In this document: one piece after another, positions 15,830 to 26,122 of the stretch
How the letters are laid out: every line of letters starts with the position of its first letter
How positions within the stretch are numbered: the first letter of the stretch is position 1
From: Prolixibacteraceae bacterium
Lineage (GTDB): Bacteria > Bacteroidota > Bacteroidia > Bacteroidales > Prolixibacteraceae
DNA: 64,000 nucleotides
Reading direction: 5' to 3'
Assembly (NCBI GenBank): GCA_021740385.1
Contig: JAIOZY010000013.1
Location: forward strand, 1-64,000
The notes under the pieces: generated by a model
Told to the model about the DNA's origin: nothing
Seen by the model: the letters and a program-made list of their open reading frames with translations, nothing else
Database searches by the model: none
Made by a program: the position numbers and the translations under genes

Positions 15830-17908
15830 TTAGCGGTTTATTAATTTTATGAAAAATGGCTGTTTACCATCAAATAAACGGACCATGTACATCCCTTTTG
15901 GTGCTTTCAGTTTGATATTTACCGAAGGCATGCCGTACAATTGTTTCGAAAAAATTTGTTTTCCGTTCATGTTCAGGATGGATATACTTTTCATGTTTTG
16001 GGTGTTACCAACGGTGAAATTGCCGTTTGATGCAGGGTTTGGGAACAAAGTAAATATTTCATTTGCTGAAATGTTGTTTGTATTTGAAGGTTCTTCAGTG
16101 ATGGTAATTTCCATTTCGTCGAAAACGGGTGAACCAAGTTCGAGTGAAACTGCTTTTACCGTAACGGTTCCCTTCGACACTGCCGTTAGCAGCCCGTTGC
16201 TGCTTATTGTGGCAATATTTTTATTGCTTACACTCCAGTGCGCTTTTGTCAGTGTGGAATTTTCAGGGGCAAAGGATGCTTCCATCTGAAGGGTTTTTCC
16301 TGTTTCTATTGAATCCTGTCCGGTAACTGACGAAACAATAACCGATTCATTGGGGATGAATTCATCCCTTACATAGGCCTGCAACCATTTAAAAGCGGGC
16401 CGTTGGTTTCCATACTGGTCAACAAGATATGCGCCTGCATCGTTTCTCCACAAGCCGTATTCGTAACCCCAAAGGGTTATTCCCATAATTGAGGGGTGTT
16501 CCCACAGCAAAGGGAATAGGTTCATGTAATTATGCACCTGTTCCAGGTCTGTCAGCCCGTCAATATCAAGTTCGGTAACGTAAAGGGGCAAACCGGTTGA
16601 GGCCAGTTTATTAATATTTCGTAAATAGGTTGAATTAGATGCCGTATGAGAAAAACCATGTGCCTGAAAACCAATTGCATCAATTAGGTTCTCTTCCTGT
16701 AACAGTGTAATGATATCGAAATAAGTATCGGTGCTGCTTGTACTGTTCATAATGCTGTAATCATTGATCATTAATTGCACATCGTCGGAAAACAGTGTGT
16801 CGGCAATCTTGAATGCCTCCAATATCCAGTCCCAGCCGGTTGTGCCCGTTCCGCCAAGCGCACCCATGTAACCGCCATCCTCGGCATCGTCAGGTGGGTC
16901 ATGGAGTGGTTCGTTCACCACTTCAACCTGGTCGAGTTCGGGGTATCGTTGTGCCACGGCAGTAAACCATTCTTCAATTTCTTCCCGTTGCTCAGCGCTG
17001 TCGAGTTCGGCTATCCAACCGGGTTGCTGGTTTCCCCACACCAGCACGTGGTGCTTGACACTAAAACCGTATTCTTTTGCATAATTGTAGGTCGAATCCA
17101 TATCGTTCCAGTTCATCTGGTCGCGGTTCCTTTCAACCGATCCCCATTTCCCGGCATTTCCCGGGGTAACCTGGTTCCAGTATCCCCTGAATTCCCTTTT
17201 TACTCCGGGACTATAACCGCAGCCCAAAAACTTGTCGAGGCCATCTGCCAAAGGAAGACCAATTTCAGGAAGGGTAGGGCGGGTTGTTGTTCCGGCTTCG
17301 CCATTATTCAAATTTTCTACGGTGTAGTAGATCCCTTCACGGCCAAAGGCAATTTTATCAATATCGAAACCGTTTTCACGGGCTCCCAACTCAAATGTTT
17401 GGTTGAGTTCACCGGGTTCAACTCTAAAGGTGATGGGTGTTTCACCTCCGGTAAAATCGGAGAATGCAACCCATTTGAATAGTTCTGTTCCGGCATCTCC
17501 CTGTCCTTCAACCACCATGTACGGATAAATGTGTCCGGCTGTTACAAGCCCGTTGCACATTATCCAGTCATTGGCATTGTCAGGCGCCTTTTCACCAAAA
17601 CCGTTACCATAAAAATAGCTGTCGTCGTTCCAGTTTTCGGCACCAACCCTCACACGTGCAAAAAGCCTGTAGGTGCCCGAATCGGGAAAAGTAACCGAAA
17701 AGGAAGCGACTTTTTCCCTGCTACCCGGGTAATCGCCGCTTAAAAAGTCGGTTTTTGGTGTAATGTATGTGATGCCATCTGTGGTAGCGGTAGTGAAATC
17801 GGATCCCAGCATGGCTGCTTCTGCTTCACAAATAACCGGTTCGTTTTGCGCCATCGAAAGCAGTGAAGTTGCCAGGGCAAGTAATATTATCAAAAGGTAT
17901 GTTCTCAT
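15830..17908 (-). CDS. T9SS-exported GH10 endo-xylanase
   Basis: 692 residues. Signal peptide 1-20; carbohydrate-binding-like module at about 25-195 (CEAEAAMLGS, NDDSYFYGNG, FDIDKIAFG); GH10 catalytic barrel at about 220-510 with acid/base Glu333 in VVNEPL and nucleophile Glu446 in YVTELDI; a BIG2-like immunoglobulin domain at about 525-600; and a T9SS sorting domain in the last 75 residues (FTLFPNPASNGNF). GH10 enzymes cut beta-1,4-xylan internally and tolerate glucuronate side chains, which fits the neighbouring GH115. It should release oligosaccharides at or outside the cell surface for capture by the SusCD proteins. Confidence 0.95.
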   Translation of the reverse strand: MRTYLLIILLALATSLLSMAQNEPVICEAEAAMLGSDFTTATTDGITYITPKTDFLSGDYPGSREKVASFSVTFPDSGTYRLFARVRVGAENWNDDSYFYGNGFGEKAPDNANDWIMCNGLVTAGHIYPYMVVEGQGDAGTELFKWVAFSDFTGGETPITFRVEPGELNQTFELGARENGFDIDKIAFGREGIYYTVENLNNGEAGTTTRPTLPEIGLPLADGLDKFLGCGYSPGVKREFRGYWNQVTPGNAGKWGSVERNRDQMNWNDMDSTYNYAKEYGFSVKHHVLVWGNQQPGWIAELDSAEQREEIEEWFTAVAQRYPELDQVEVVNEPLHDPPDDAEDGGYMGALGGTGTTGWDWILEAFKIADTLFSDDVQLMINDYSIMNSTSSTDTYFDIITLLQEENLIDAIGFQAHGFSHTASNSTYLRNINKLASTGLPLYVTELDIDGLTDLEQVHNYMNLFPLLWEHPSIMGITLWGYEYGLWRNDAGAYLVDQYGNQRPAFKWLQAYVRDEFIPNESVIVSSVTGQDSIETGKTLQMEASFAPENSTLTKAHWSVSNKNIATISSNGLLTAVSKGTVTVKAVSLELGSPVFDEMEITITEEPSNTNNISANEIFTLFPNPASNGNFTVGNTQNMKSISILNMNGKQIFSKQLYGMPSVNIKLKAPKGMYMVRLFDGKQPFFIKLINR

Positions 17909-17949
17909 ATTTGTCGATTAAAATTTATCATCATTAGTTATCATCAAAA

Positions 17950-20900
17950 TTATTTTTTTACAAATTTATGTGCCTCGTAAAATTTTGCTTCATTGCTGCT
18001 TAAAACCAAAAAGTAAATACCAGGCTTCAGGTAATTAGTATTCAATGTGTTATCGCAGTTCGGTTTTACCGGTTTTTCAATGGAAATATTTTCGCCCCGT
18101 ATGTTTTTGATTATTACGTGTTCGTATTTTTTGTATGTTTTTACAATAAGCCTGTTCTTTACCGGATTGGGGTACACAACGGCTTTTCGTGTCTTTTTCA
18201 TTACGGGATCCATGTTTGAAGTTATTTCGCATTCCTCGTAAAAACCACCCGTGCCGGTGGGTGCTGTTCCTGTATTCGACAGGCACAATTTATCCAAACC
18301 GGTACCATCTTCACGCATGCAAATGGTAAGGGTATGGTAACCTGTATCGAGGTAATAGTCCTGATTTATGTAATCCCACGACCAGTTATTGCCGCCCCTG
18401 ATGTTGTTCCACATTGTCCAGTTGCCATTGTCCATTTTAATCCAGAATGAGTCGTCGTTGGGAGAGGGAGCAAAAACCCTGGCCCACAAGGTGTAATTGT
18501 CGTCTTTGCAAATTTTGAATGTGTACGTTACAATGTTAATGGCATCGGCAGATGCATTATCTAACTTTTCAATCCCGGGCTTTGTCATAATGTAAGCAGC
18601 GCCCGATGAAAAGCCGTCGATGTGCAGGTCCCAGTTGGAACCAATTATTCCGCTTTCTGCTTCAAAATAGATATTTGGATCATCAACTTGTTCTGCTTCT
18701 TTTGCTTCACCGTATTGCAAAATGTAATTACGGGTTTCGGTAAGCGGGCTGTTGGTCATCGATGTTGTACTACCCGGGGTATAGCTAAGTGTTACCCGTT
18801 GTTTTGCTGTTGAATTTTCGGTCAAAGTAAAAATGATCGTGTAATCATCGACTGTTTCGATGTTGGTAACCGGGTTAACGGTATCGTTGTTCAAAATGGT
18901 AAAATCGTCCATTTCTAATGTTGAAATCTCGACCATTTCACTAAAAACAATTTCCACTTTACGGCTATCATCGGGATGCAGTTTTGCAGCAGTTATAAAC
19001 ATTTTATTTTGATTGGTGTAAGGCTTTTCGGGTGGCCCGAGGTAGCTGTTTTTTGAAGGACCGGTTTCGACCACAATTTTTTGTAAAACAACCCCGGGAT
19101 CGACCATCCAGTATTTTAAACTATGCAATCCGGCTTCGGTAACTTCAAGATTGGTTGACGAAATGATGATATTGTTTGCACGACCGGCATCGGTATCGCC
19201 GTTAAACGAGGTTATTACCGGGTTGTTGTCGTTAAGCGATACGGCATAGCGCAAGCCTTCAGGTCTTGCCAGGTAATTGATTGTAGGTGCCAAATAGGCA
19301 TTGACTTTAACCGTTCCGCTTGTAAAAAAGTAAACCGAATAGGAAAGATGCGGGCTGTTTCCGCCAGGGCTAACACTGGCTGATGTTGTGGGCATGGTGG
19401 TAACCCCTGAGCCTGTCCGCCCAAAATCGGGGATGATTTGCCACCGGTTTTGTTCGGTTTCTGTCATGCTGTGAAAATGGTGTGCCTCCATTGCAATGTA
19501 GCCATCGTTTTCGAAGAAACATTCAGTGTCATCCGGTGCAGTGATTTCGGGATTAAATACCCGTACATAAACGGTAGCTGTTTGTTCGTTGGGGCCGTGA
19601 ATTGTAACGGGGATGGTATCGGTGCCTGTTGCGGTGTTCGTCCAATTAACGGATACATTGAGGCGCTGTTCCTGTGAAATCCTGCCTGAATTGGGGGTTA
19701 TTTTTAAAATTGCCGTATCGACCGCTACACTGTATTCAAAAGGTGTTTTTCCTTTGTTAAAAATTTCGATGTAGCGTTCGCTTTGCCTGAAGGCATTAAA
19801 ATTGAGCATTAACGTGTCAATTACCGGCCAATACCCTTCAAAACCTTCAACGGCAACACCCATTTGGGCACTTCCGGGCACCTTTATTTCATACACTTCG
19901 GGTTCGATATTTGTTGACGGATCGCTCCAGCTCGTGTACCCAATGTGCGGTTGCGACATCATGCGGTCCCATTTCCCGTCAGCCACCTGTGTGTGGTAAT
20001 AGCGTGTGATTTCAGCATCTTTGTCAAAAAGTTCTTTTACTTTTTCGCCATAGTCATTTGTCGAAGTCCTTCCCTGAAATGAATACATGTAATTCTTACC
20101 CAGATTAAAATACATGTCATGGAGGTTTGCACAGGCATCTACGGGGTGTTCAACCAACTGGAAATAAGCATCCTGTAATTTTCCGGGCAGGATTGCTGCA
20201 ACGGAATCAACTTCATGTTCGAGCTGCTTATAATCGCCCAAAACCGATTCAGCCTCGCGGAAATTGACCAGGCTGTAAGTTTGTTCGTTTAACAACTCGG
20301 GTTTTCGCCGTCCGTTGTATTTTCCGTAACGGGCCAAAAAGCTGCCAATTGCAGGGGCATGGTTTTCGCCAAATTGTTGTTGTGTCCATAACCGGTGGTA
20401 TGCTTCCATCCTTTCGGCAGTCCAAAATTCAGGGTTCCATGCCATGTCGAGAAAGAAAGAAGCAGGGAATTCCATGGGTTTCAAATCGCCAACGTTAACA
20501 ATCCAGATGGTTTCAACACCGTGTTGGTAAGCCAGGTTCATCTGTTCCCAGATACGGGGCAGGGGATTGGTGTTTAGCCATTTGTACGACCTTGGGCCAC
20601 CGACGTAATCGAAGTGGTAATAAATGCCATAGCCGCCTTCCCTTTCGGGTGCTCCGGGAGCGGGAAGCCTGCGTATGTTTCCCCAGTTGTCGTCAGCAAA
20701 AAGCAGGGTAACATCGTCGGGTACATCCATTCCCTGGTCGTAATAATCCTGAACCTCTTTGTAAAGAGCCCATACCTGTGGCGTTTTTTCAGGCGCTTCG
20801 CCGGTTACATTGCTGATGATGGTACGTTGGTCGGCCACAATCCGTTCGAGCAGTTCAATGGCCGTTCCGGTTGTCATGGGTTCATCACCGTCGCCACGCA

Positions 20901-21873
20901 TGCCAATGGTTACAATACTTTCCTTTTCTTCATTCCTGACAATTCCTTCGCGCCAGAATTCTTTTAATTCATCGGCATTTGTTTCGTAATTCCAATCACC
21001 TTTTCCATGTGTGCTCCAGTCTTTTTGCGCCCTGAGCATGGGTTCGTGGTGCGATGTACTGATTACAATGCCGTATTCATCGGCAAGTATCGGGTTTAAT
21101 TCATCGTCTTCAAAAAAAGATTTTCCCCACATGGCCGGCCACAGAAAATTGCCTTTCAGGCGGAGGATCAATTCAAAAACTTCCTCATAGAATTGGTGGT
21201 TAAAAAAACCGTATGTTTTCGAAACCCAGCCGCTTAGGGCAGGGGCTTCGTCGTTTAAGAAAATGCCGCGGTATTTTACTGCCGGTTCGCCCCGGGTATG
21301 TTTTCCCGGTTTAATGAAGATTGCTTCCTTTTCTTTTGCAGGAACATCGGCCCAAAAGTGCCAGGGCGATATCCCGATCTGTTCCGATACGTCATAAATT
21401 CCAAATATGGTACCGCGTTTATCGCTGCCTACAATAACCAGTGCCGAATCGACTGCCGAAAACGGGTTGGCTACCGTTTGAATTATGAATTTTTCCCATT
21501 TGCCGGTTAAGCCCGTTGTGTCGATTACATGGTTCGCCACCAGGCTGTCGATTATCAGGTTTTTGTTAAGCGTACCGGCAATAACGAGGTTTTTGGCACC
21601 GGGTATAACATCTTCAAACAAATCGGGTGTTTCCCCGGTAATTTTAAAAACATCGTTTTGCAAATCAGTTAATGCCCTGTTAACACCGGCATACTCGGTC
21701 GAACTTGTTAAAAAAGGGGTAGCACCGTTATTGTTGCAGAGGGGAAAATACCCTTCGTGTTTTGTTTCCGATACGTAGCTTGCAGTGTCAATTACTACGG
21801 CATTGCATAAAGTTTGCATGCCGGTTACAATAAAAAGCACCAGTGCAAATTTCTTTAGTCCGTTTTTTTTCAT
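17950..21873 (-). CDS. T9SS-exported GH115 alpha-glucuronidase
   Basis: About 1307 residues from the preferred start; an in-frame ATG 30 bases upstream (21903) would place ten charged residues before the signal peptide, so it is less likely. The first 900 residues follow the GH115 layout: an N-terminal GH20-like domain with GSDKRGTIFGIYDVSEQIG, then the barrel beginning KYRGIFLNDEAPALSGW with LPAPGAPEREGGYGIYYHFD and FFLDMAWNPEFWT. A carbohydrate-binding-like module (YFEAESGIIG, PNDDSFWIKMDNGNW) and a T9SS tail (VVYPNPVKNRL) follow. GH115 removes (4-O-methyl)glucuronate from internal xylose units of glucuronoxylan. Confidence 0.95.
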   Translation of the reverse strand: MKKNGLKKFALVLFIVTGMQTLCNAVVIDTASYVSETKHEGYFPLCNNNGATPFLTSSTEYAGVNRALTDLQNDVFKITGETPDLFEDVIPGAKNLVIAGTLNKNLIIDSLVANHVIDTTGLTGKWEKFIIQTVANPFSAVDSALVIVGSDKRGTIFGIYDVSEQIGISPWHFWADVPAKEKEAIFIKPGKHTRGEPAVKYRGIFLNDEAPALSGWVSKTYGFFNHQFYEEVFELILRLKGNFLWPAMWGKSFFEDDELNPILADEYGIVISTSHHEPMLRAQKDWSTHGKGDWNYETNADELKEFWREGIVRNEEKESIVTIGMRGDGDEPMTTGTAIELLERIVADQRTIISNVTGEAPEKTPQVWALYKEVQDYYDQGMDVPDDVTLLFADDNWGNIRRLPAPGAPEREGGYGIYYHFDYVGGPRSYKWLNTNPLPRIWEQMNLAYQHGVETIWIVNVGDLKPMEFPASFFLDMAWNPEFWTAERMEAYHRLWTQQQFGENHAPAIGSFLARYGKYNGRRKPELLNEQTYSLVNFREAESVLGDYKQLEHEVDSVAAILPGKLQDAYFQLVEHPVDACANLHDMYFNLGKNYMYSFQGRTSTNDYGEKVKELFDKDAEITRYYHTQVADGKWDRMMSQPHIGYTSWSDPSTNIEPEVYEIKVPGSAQMGVAVEGFEGYWPVIDTLMLNFNAFRQSERYIEIFNKGKTPFEYSVAVDTAILKITPNSGRISQEQRLNVSVNWTNTATGTDTIPVTIHGPNEQTATVYVRVFNPEITAPDDTECFFENDGYIAMEAHHFHSMTETEQNRWQIIPDFGRTGSGVTTMPTTSASVSPGGNSPHLSYSVYFFTSGTVKVNAYLAPTINYLARPEGLRYAVSLNDNNPVITSFNGDTDAGRANNIIISSTNLEVTEAGLHSLKYWMVDPGVVLQKIVVETGPSKNSYLGPPEKPYTNQNKMFITAAKLHPDDSRKVEIVFSEMVEISTLEMDDFTILNNDTVNPVTNIETVDDYTIIFTLTENSTAKQRVTLSYTPGSTTSMTNSPLTETRNYILQYGEAKEAEQVDDPNIYFEAESGIIGSNWDLHIDGFSSGAAYIMTKPGIEKLDNASADAINIVTYTFKICKDDNYTLWARVFAPSPNDDSFWIKMDNGNWTMWNNIRGGNNWSWDYINQDYYLDTGYHTLTICMREDGTGLDKLCLSNTGTAPTGTGGFYEECEITSNMDPVMKKTRKAVVYPNPVKNRLIVKTYKKYEHVIIKNIRGENISIEKPVKPNCDNTLNTNYLKPGIYFLVLSSNEAKFYEAHKFVKK

Positions 21874-22228
21874 TCGTCTATTTCTTTTAAGTTGTTGATT
21901 CAATCTTGGTACAGCCTATGTGTTTATTAAAACGATCTGTTTCTCCATCACAGCTTGTTGCGATCTGTCGGGAGAACTTCACCCGCTTAGGCGTGATTGT
22001 TTCATTTGAATTTGTTTATGTTAATTTTTTTTGCCTTGTTGTTTGTTCAAATCGATAGAAAAAATAATGGTATATAATAATAAGCGTGAAATAATATAGA
22101 ATGTTCCGGATGGGATTCAAATTTTAAATTTAATTTTTTTGTTTTCAAACAAAATGATTTTTTTAACCCGTAATGATTATTTTTATATTTTTTGTTTGTT
22201 GAATTTTTTATAAACCCGGGAAATATTG
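21874..22228. promoter_or_regulatory. Divergent control region of the xylan enzymes and hybrid regulator
   Basis: A gene-free stretch of about 355 bases between the minus-strand enzyme genes and the plus-strand regulator. Both promoters must lie here. The middle is very AT-rich, with long T and A runs, and I see no full TTTG/TAnnTTTG pair. The regulator's binding site is expected here, but no direct repeat stands out. Confidence 0.5.
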
Positions 22229-25200
22229 ATGGAAAGGCGATTTAGTATAGGTAAGGTTGTTTTATTAGTTGCTTTCAATTTATTGGTCATCACGTTATTG
22301 GCTTCAAATGCCAGGTTTCAGCATATTAATTCAAAGTATGGCATTTCGATGCGCGAAGTTTATTCCATTTGTGAAGACCATAACGGTTTTATTTGGGCAT
22401 CCTCAAAAACGGGTATCCTGAGAATTTCTGAAAACGATTACCGAATATATAAATTGCCCTACGAAGACGCCAGTGTTACTGTGAGAATGGTTTACAACGA
22501 TTCTACCTTTGTGGTATACACCAGTAACGGGCAGATTTTCCTTTTTAACGAAGTTTTGGACCGGTTCGAATTGTTAGTGAATATACGAACTGAATACAAC
22601 AGTTCATTTATGTCAATAAACTCGATTTTGATCGGAACCGATAAAACGTTGTGGATTGCTACTGACCGTGGGTTGTACCGCCATAAGGACGGTAATGTAT
22701 ACCAGTTGAATAATAATCGTGGGCATATTAATAATTTAACCTGGTTTTCCGATCGCGAAATTATCCTGAATAATGACAATAAATTATACAAGATTGATGT
22801 ACGCACAAGTGTTACAACCCTTGTAGATATTGCGATAGAACCATCCGGTTTTCGAATTTCAAATCTTTTTATGGATAGCGCCAAAAATGTTCTTTGGATC
22901 GGTACCATGGCAAACGGACTGTATTCATACGACTTTGCCGAAAAGAAAACCGAAAAGTTTCCAATTACCTGCTTTCCGAAACAACCCATAACTTCTTTTG
23001 AGTTTAATTACGACTCAACATTGTTTATCGGTATCGACGGACAAGGGATATGGCAACTTGACACAGAAAAGGCACAGGTACTGAATATTTACAAGGAAAA
23101 CATTGACGACCCGGGATCGATAAAGGGAAACGGGGTATACGATATTTATCTGGACGATGATAACCGTGTATGGGTATGTACATATAGCGACGGGCTGTCA
23201 TATTTCGATCAGTTATCGCCATTGGTGCAACATGTAACCCATGAAGTCAACAATCCAAACTCGTTGCCCAATAACAACATCAATAGCGTTATTCAGGATA
23301 AAAATGGTAAACTCTGGATTGCCACCAACAACGGGATAAGTTGTTGGGATATGGAAAGCAACAACTGGAGAAATTTTTATACAAACAAGCAGGAACAGGC
23401 ACAGGTTTTCCTTACCCTTTGCGAAGATGAAAAGGGCCGGATATGGGCAGGGACTTACGCATCGGGAGTATATGTAATTGATGGCGAAACCGGAGCAGAA
23501 TTGCAACACTATTCTTCAAAAGAGCCTGCATCACCCATTCATCCCGATTATGCTTTTGATATTTATGAGGATGCGGCCGGGGATATCTGGATTGGCGGTA
23601 TTAACATCGAAGTAGCACGGTACATTATAAGCGAGAACCGGTTTCAGAAATATAACACGCAACCCTTGTATGTTTTTGCCGGGTACGGGGAGCAAATGCT
23701 GCTTGGATGTGCTTATGGACTTGGCATTACCGATAAATATTTCGATAATTCGCGAATATTGGTAAACGGTTTTGTTGTTCAGGATATTCTGGTGAAAGAC
23801 AGTTTGTTTTGGATTTGCACCAATGGCGACGGCCTGATTAAGTTTAACCCTTCAACAAGGGGAATTGTGCAGTATACAACCAGTAACGGATTGCCTTCCA
23901 ATTTTGTAAACAGCATTGCCCCAATGGATGATTATTTCTGGTTAGGGACTGAAAGTGGTATATGCCGGTTTAGTTATAAAGATACAAGTGTACTAACTTA
24001 TCCTTCCATTCATAGCATTTCGAATTTATCGTTTAATCAAAATGCTGTTTGCCAGCTTCGGAACGGCCATTTAGCCTGGGGATCAAATAATGGGATTGTA
24101 ATATTTAATCCGAATAATATTCGGGAGACCAAACAACAAGGCAAAATATTCATTCAAAACTTAAGCATTTCCGGCCGTTCGGTACGCGATATTCCAGCAT
24201 TCGGGCTTACAAAACCTGTTGACAAACTTAAAAGCATAAAACTCAAACACAACCAAAATACCATCACCCTTGAATTATTGTCGATAGGCGTGGCCCCGGG
24301 TTCGAAATTTTCGTGGAAGATGGAAGGCCTCGACCAAAAATGGAGCCAGCCTTCGAACAACCGTGTCATTACGTTTTCAAACCTGATGAGCAGCGATTTT
24401 GTGTTGTATATCAAGCTGTACGACAGCTCTTTGTCGCACATAATCGATAAACGGTACCTGGCAATAAGCGTTACCCCTCCTTTTTGGAGTACCTGGTATT
24501 TCTTTGTCATCGTTTTCATTGTTATTACGGCTGTTTTTTATTTTATTTTTTGGTATTATATCAACCTCCTGAAACAACAACACGCCGAGGAAAAAGTACG
24601 TTTTTTCACCAATACCGCCCACGATATGCGAACTTCGCTTACGTTGATTAAGGCACCCGTTGAGGAATTGGACAAGGAACAAAGGCTTACTCAAAATGGA
24701 CGTTATTACCTTAAACTTGCCAGGGAACAGGTTGACCGTCTTTCATCGGTTGTAACGCAATTAATGGATTTTCAGAAAGTTGATATGGGCCGCGGCCAGT
24801 TGGTTTTTCGTGAAGCCAACCTGGTTAGCTTAATTAAAAACCGTGTGCTGATGTTTGAATCGTTGGCATCGGGCAAGGGGGTTGAATTGATATTCAATTC
24901 AGAAAAAAAGACGCTGCAAACACCTGTTGATGAAGTAAAAATTGAAAAAATTGTTGACAACCTGGTGTCAAATGCAATAAAATATTCACCCGCGGGTACC
25001 CGGGTGAGGGTAAATTTAAAGTTTTCTGAAAAAAAGTGGTACATGGAAGTTGCCGATCAGGGGATTGGAATTAGCAAGAAGGAACAAAAACAACTTTTTA
25101 AAGAATTTCACCGGGGCGAAAATGCCATTAATTCAAAAATTGTAGGATCGGGAATCGGATTATTGCTGGTTCGGAATTATGTAACGCTCATGGGAGGCAA

Positions 25201-26122
25201 AATACACATTAACAGCAGCGAAAACAAGGGATCAACCTTTGTCGTGTCGTTCCCCTTTAGAAGCCAGCAGCCACATATTGGAGAAAAAAGAATGGATCCT
25301 TCCACCCATCCGGAATTGTCATCCGGAAAAGATGTTCCGGTTCCCGATAAAAATAATTTTCATAAGCGTTTGGGTTCAATGAATGTTCTGGTTGTGGAGG
25401 ATAACGAAGAATTACTGAAATTTATTGAGCACGCACTCACCGGCGACATTAAAGTCAAAACAGCACGAGATGGAGCAACTGGCTGGGAGAAAATCCAAAA
25501 AGAGAACCCGGATCTTGTAATATCGGATATCATGATGCCAAAAATGGATGGTTTTGAGTTGTGCCGCCTGATGAAATCGACATTTGAAACATCACATATC
25601 CCAATTATTTTGTTATCCGCACTGTCGGAAAAAACCGACCAGTTACACGGTTTGGGTCTCGGGGCCGATGATTACCTGACCAAGCCTTTTGACATATCCT
25701 TGCTGAAACAAAAAATTACCACCATAATTCAAAACAGGGATGCAATACGTGAAAAAGCATTGCGCCTGATAAAAGGAAGCCCCAACAACGAGTCGATAAT
25801 CATAAATAAACACAACGACCAATTCCTGAAAAGAATGCTCGAAGTGATCCATGCAAACATTTCAAACCCGTCGTTTAGTAAAACGGAATTTGCCTCGTCG
25901 ATGAATGTCAGTACATCACTTTTATATGTAAAAGTTAAATCGTTAACCGATCAGTCGCCCAGTGATTTTATACGCACTGTACGCCTCGATCACGCCTGGG
26001 AATTACTTCATTCTAAAAACTACAGTGTAACGGAAGTTAGCGAATTGAGCGGTTTTTCGAACCCGGGATACTTTTGCACCGTTTTCAAAAAACATTTTGG
26101 AAAAACACCTTCTGAGGTATAA
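22229..26122 (+). CDS. Hybrid two-component system regulator (HTCS) of the xylan locus
   Basis: 1297 residues from ATG 22229; a TTG codon immediately before is unlikely to be used. Signal/anchor helix 1-25; two-component propeller repeats at about 30-640 (repeated GxxWIATxxGL and DxxGxIWxG motifs); Y_Y_Y domain to about 750; membrane helix at about 755-780; histidine kinase with phospho-acceptor His798 in TAHDMRTSL, N-box DNLVSNAIKYSP and G-boxes DQGIGIS and GSGIGLLLV; receiver domain at about 1050-1165 with Asp1100 in SDIMMPKMDG and Lys1152; and an AraC DNA-binding domain at about 1195-1297. The periplasmic propeller normally binds an oligosaccharide of the target glycan. It is the obvious activator of the flanking SusCD and enzyme genes. 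Confidence 0.95.
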   Translation: MERRFSIGKVVLLVAFNLLVITLLASNARFQHINSKYGISMREVYSICEDHNGFIWASSKTGILRISENDYRIYKLPYEDASVTVRMVYNDSTFVVYTSNGQIFLFNEVLDRFELLVNIRTEYNSSFMSINSILIGTDKTLWIATDRGLYRHKDGNVYQLNNNRGHINNLTWFSDREIILNNDNKLYKIDVRTSVTTLVDIAIEPSGFRISNLFMDSAKNVLWIGTMANGLYSYDFAEKKTEKFPITCFPKQPITSFEFNYDSTLFIGIDGQGIWQLDTEKAQVLNIYKENIDDPGSIKGNGVYDIYLDDDNRVWVCTYSDGLSYFDQLSPLVQHVTHEVNNPNSLPNNNINSVIQDKNGKLWIATNNGISCWDMESNNWRNFYTNKQEQAQVFLTLCEDEKGRIWAGTYASGVYVIDGETGAELQHYSSKEPASPIHPDYAFDIYEDAAGDIWIGGINIEVARYIISENRFQKYNTQPLYVFAGYGEQMLLGCAYGLGITDKYFDNSRILVNGFVVQDILVKDSLFWICTNGDGLIKFNPSTRGIVQYTTSNGLPSNFVNSIAPMDDYFWLGTESGICRFSYKDTSVLTYPSIHSISNLSFNQNAVCQLRNGHLAWGSNNGIVIFNPNNIRETKQQGKIFIQNLSISGRSVRDIPAFGLTKPVDKLKSIKLKHNQNTITLELLSIGVAPGSKFSWKMEGLDQKWSQPSNNRVITFSNLMSSDFVLYIKLYDSSLSHIIDKRYLAISVTPPFWSTWYFFVIVFIVITAVFYFIFWYYINLLKQQHAEEKVRFFTNTAHDMRTSLTLIKAPVEELDKEQRLTQNGRYYLKLAREQVDRLSSVVTQLMDFQKVDMGRGQLVFREANLVSLIKNRVLMFESLASGKGVELIFNSEKKTLQTPVDEVKIEKIVDNLVSNAIKYSPAGTRVRVNLKFSEKKWYMEVADQGIGISKKEQKQLFKEFHRGENAINSKIVGSGIGLLLVRNYVTLMGGKIHINSSENKGSTFVVSFPFRSQQPHIGEKRMDPSTHPELSSGKDVPVPDKNNFHKRLGSMNVLVVEDNEELLKFIEHALTGDIKVKTARDGATGWEKIQKENPDLVISDIMMPKMDGFELCRLMKSTFETSHIPIILLSALSEKTDQLHGLGLGADDYLTKPFDISLLKQKITTIIQNRDAIREKALRLIKGSPNNESIIINKHNDQFLKRMLEVIHANISNPSFSKTEFASSMNVSTSLLYVKVKSLTDQSPSDFIRTVRLDHAWELLHSKNYSVTEVSELSGFSNPGYFCTVFKKHFGKTPSEV

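Noticed and set aside
15849-17482. Several long plus-strand open frames opposite the GH10 gene
   Set aside because: The GH10 gene has both catalytic glutamates and all domains in order; these frames are shadows of it.
22226-22228. TTG as start codon of the hybrid regulator
   Set aside because: An ATG follows immediately and leaves the export segment unchanged.
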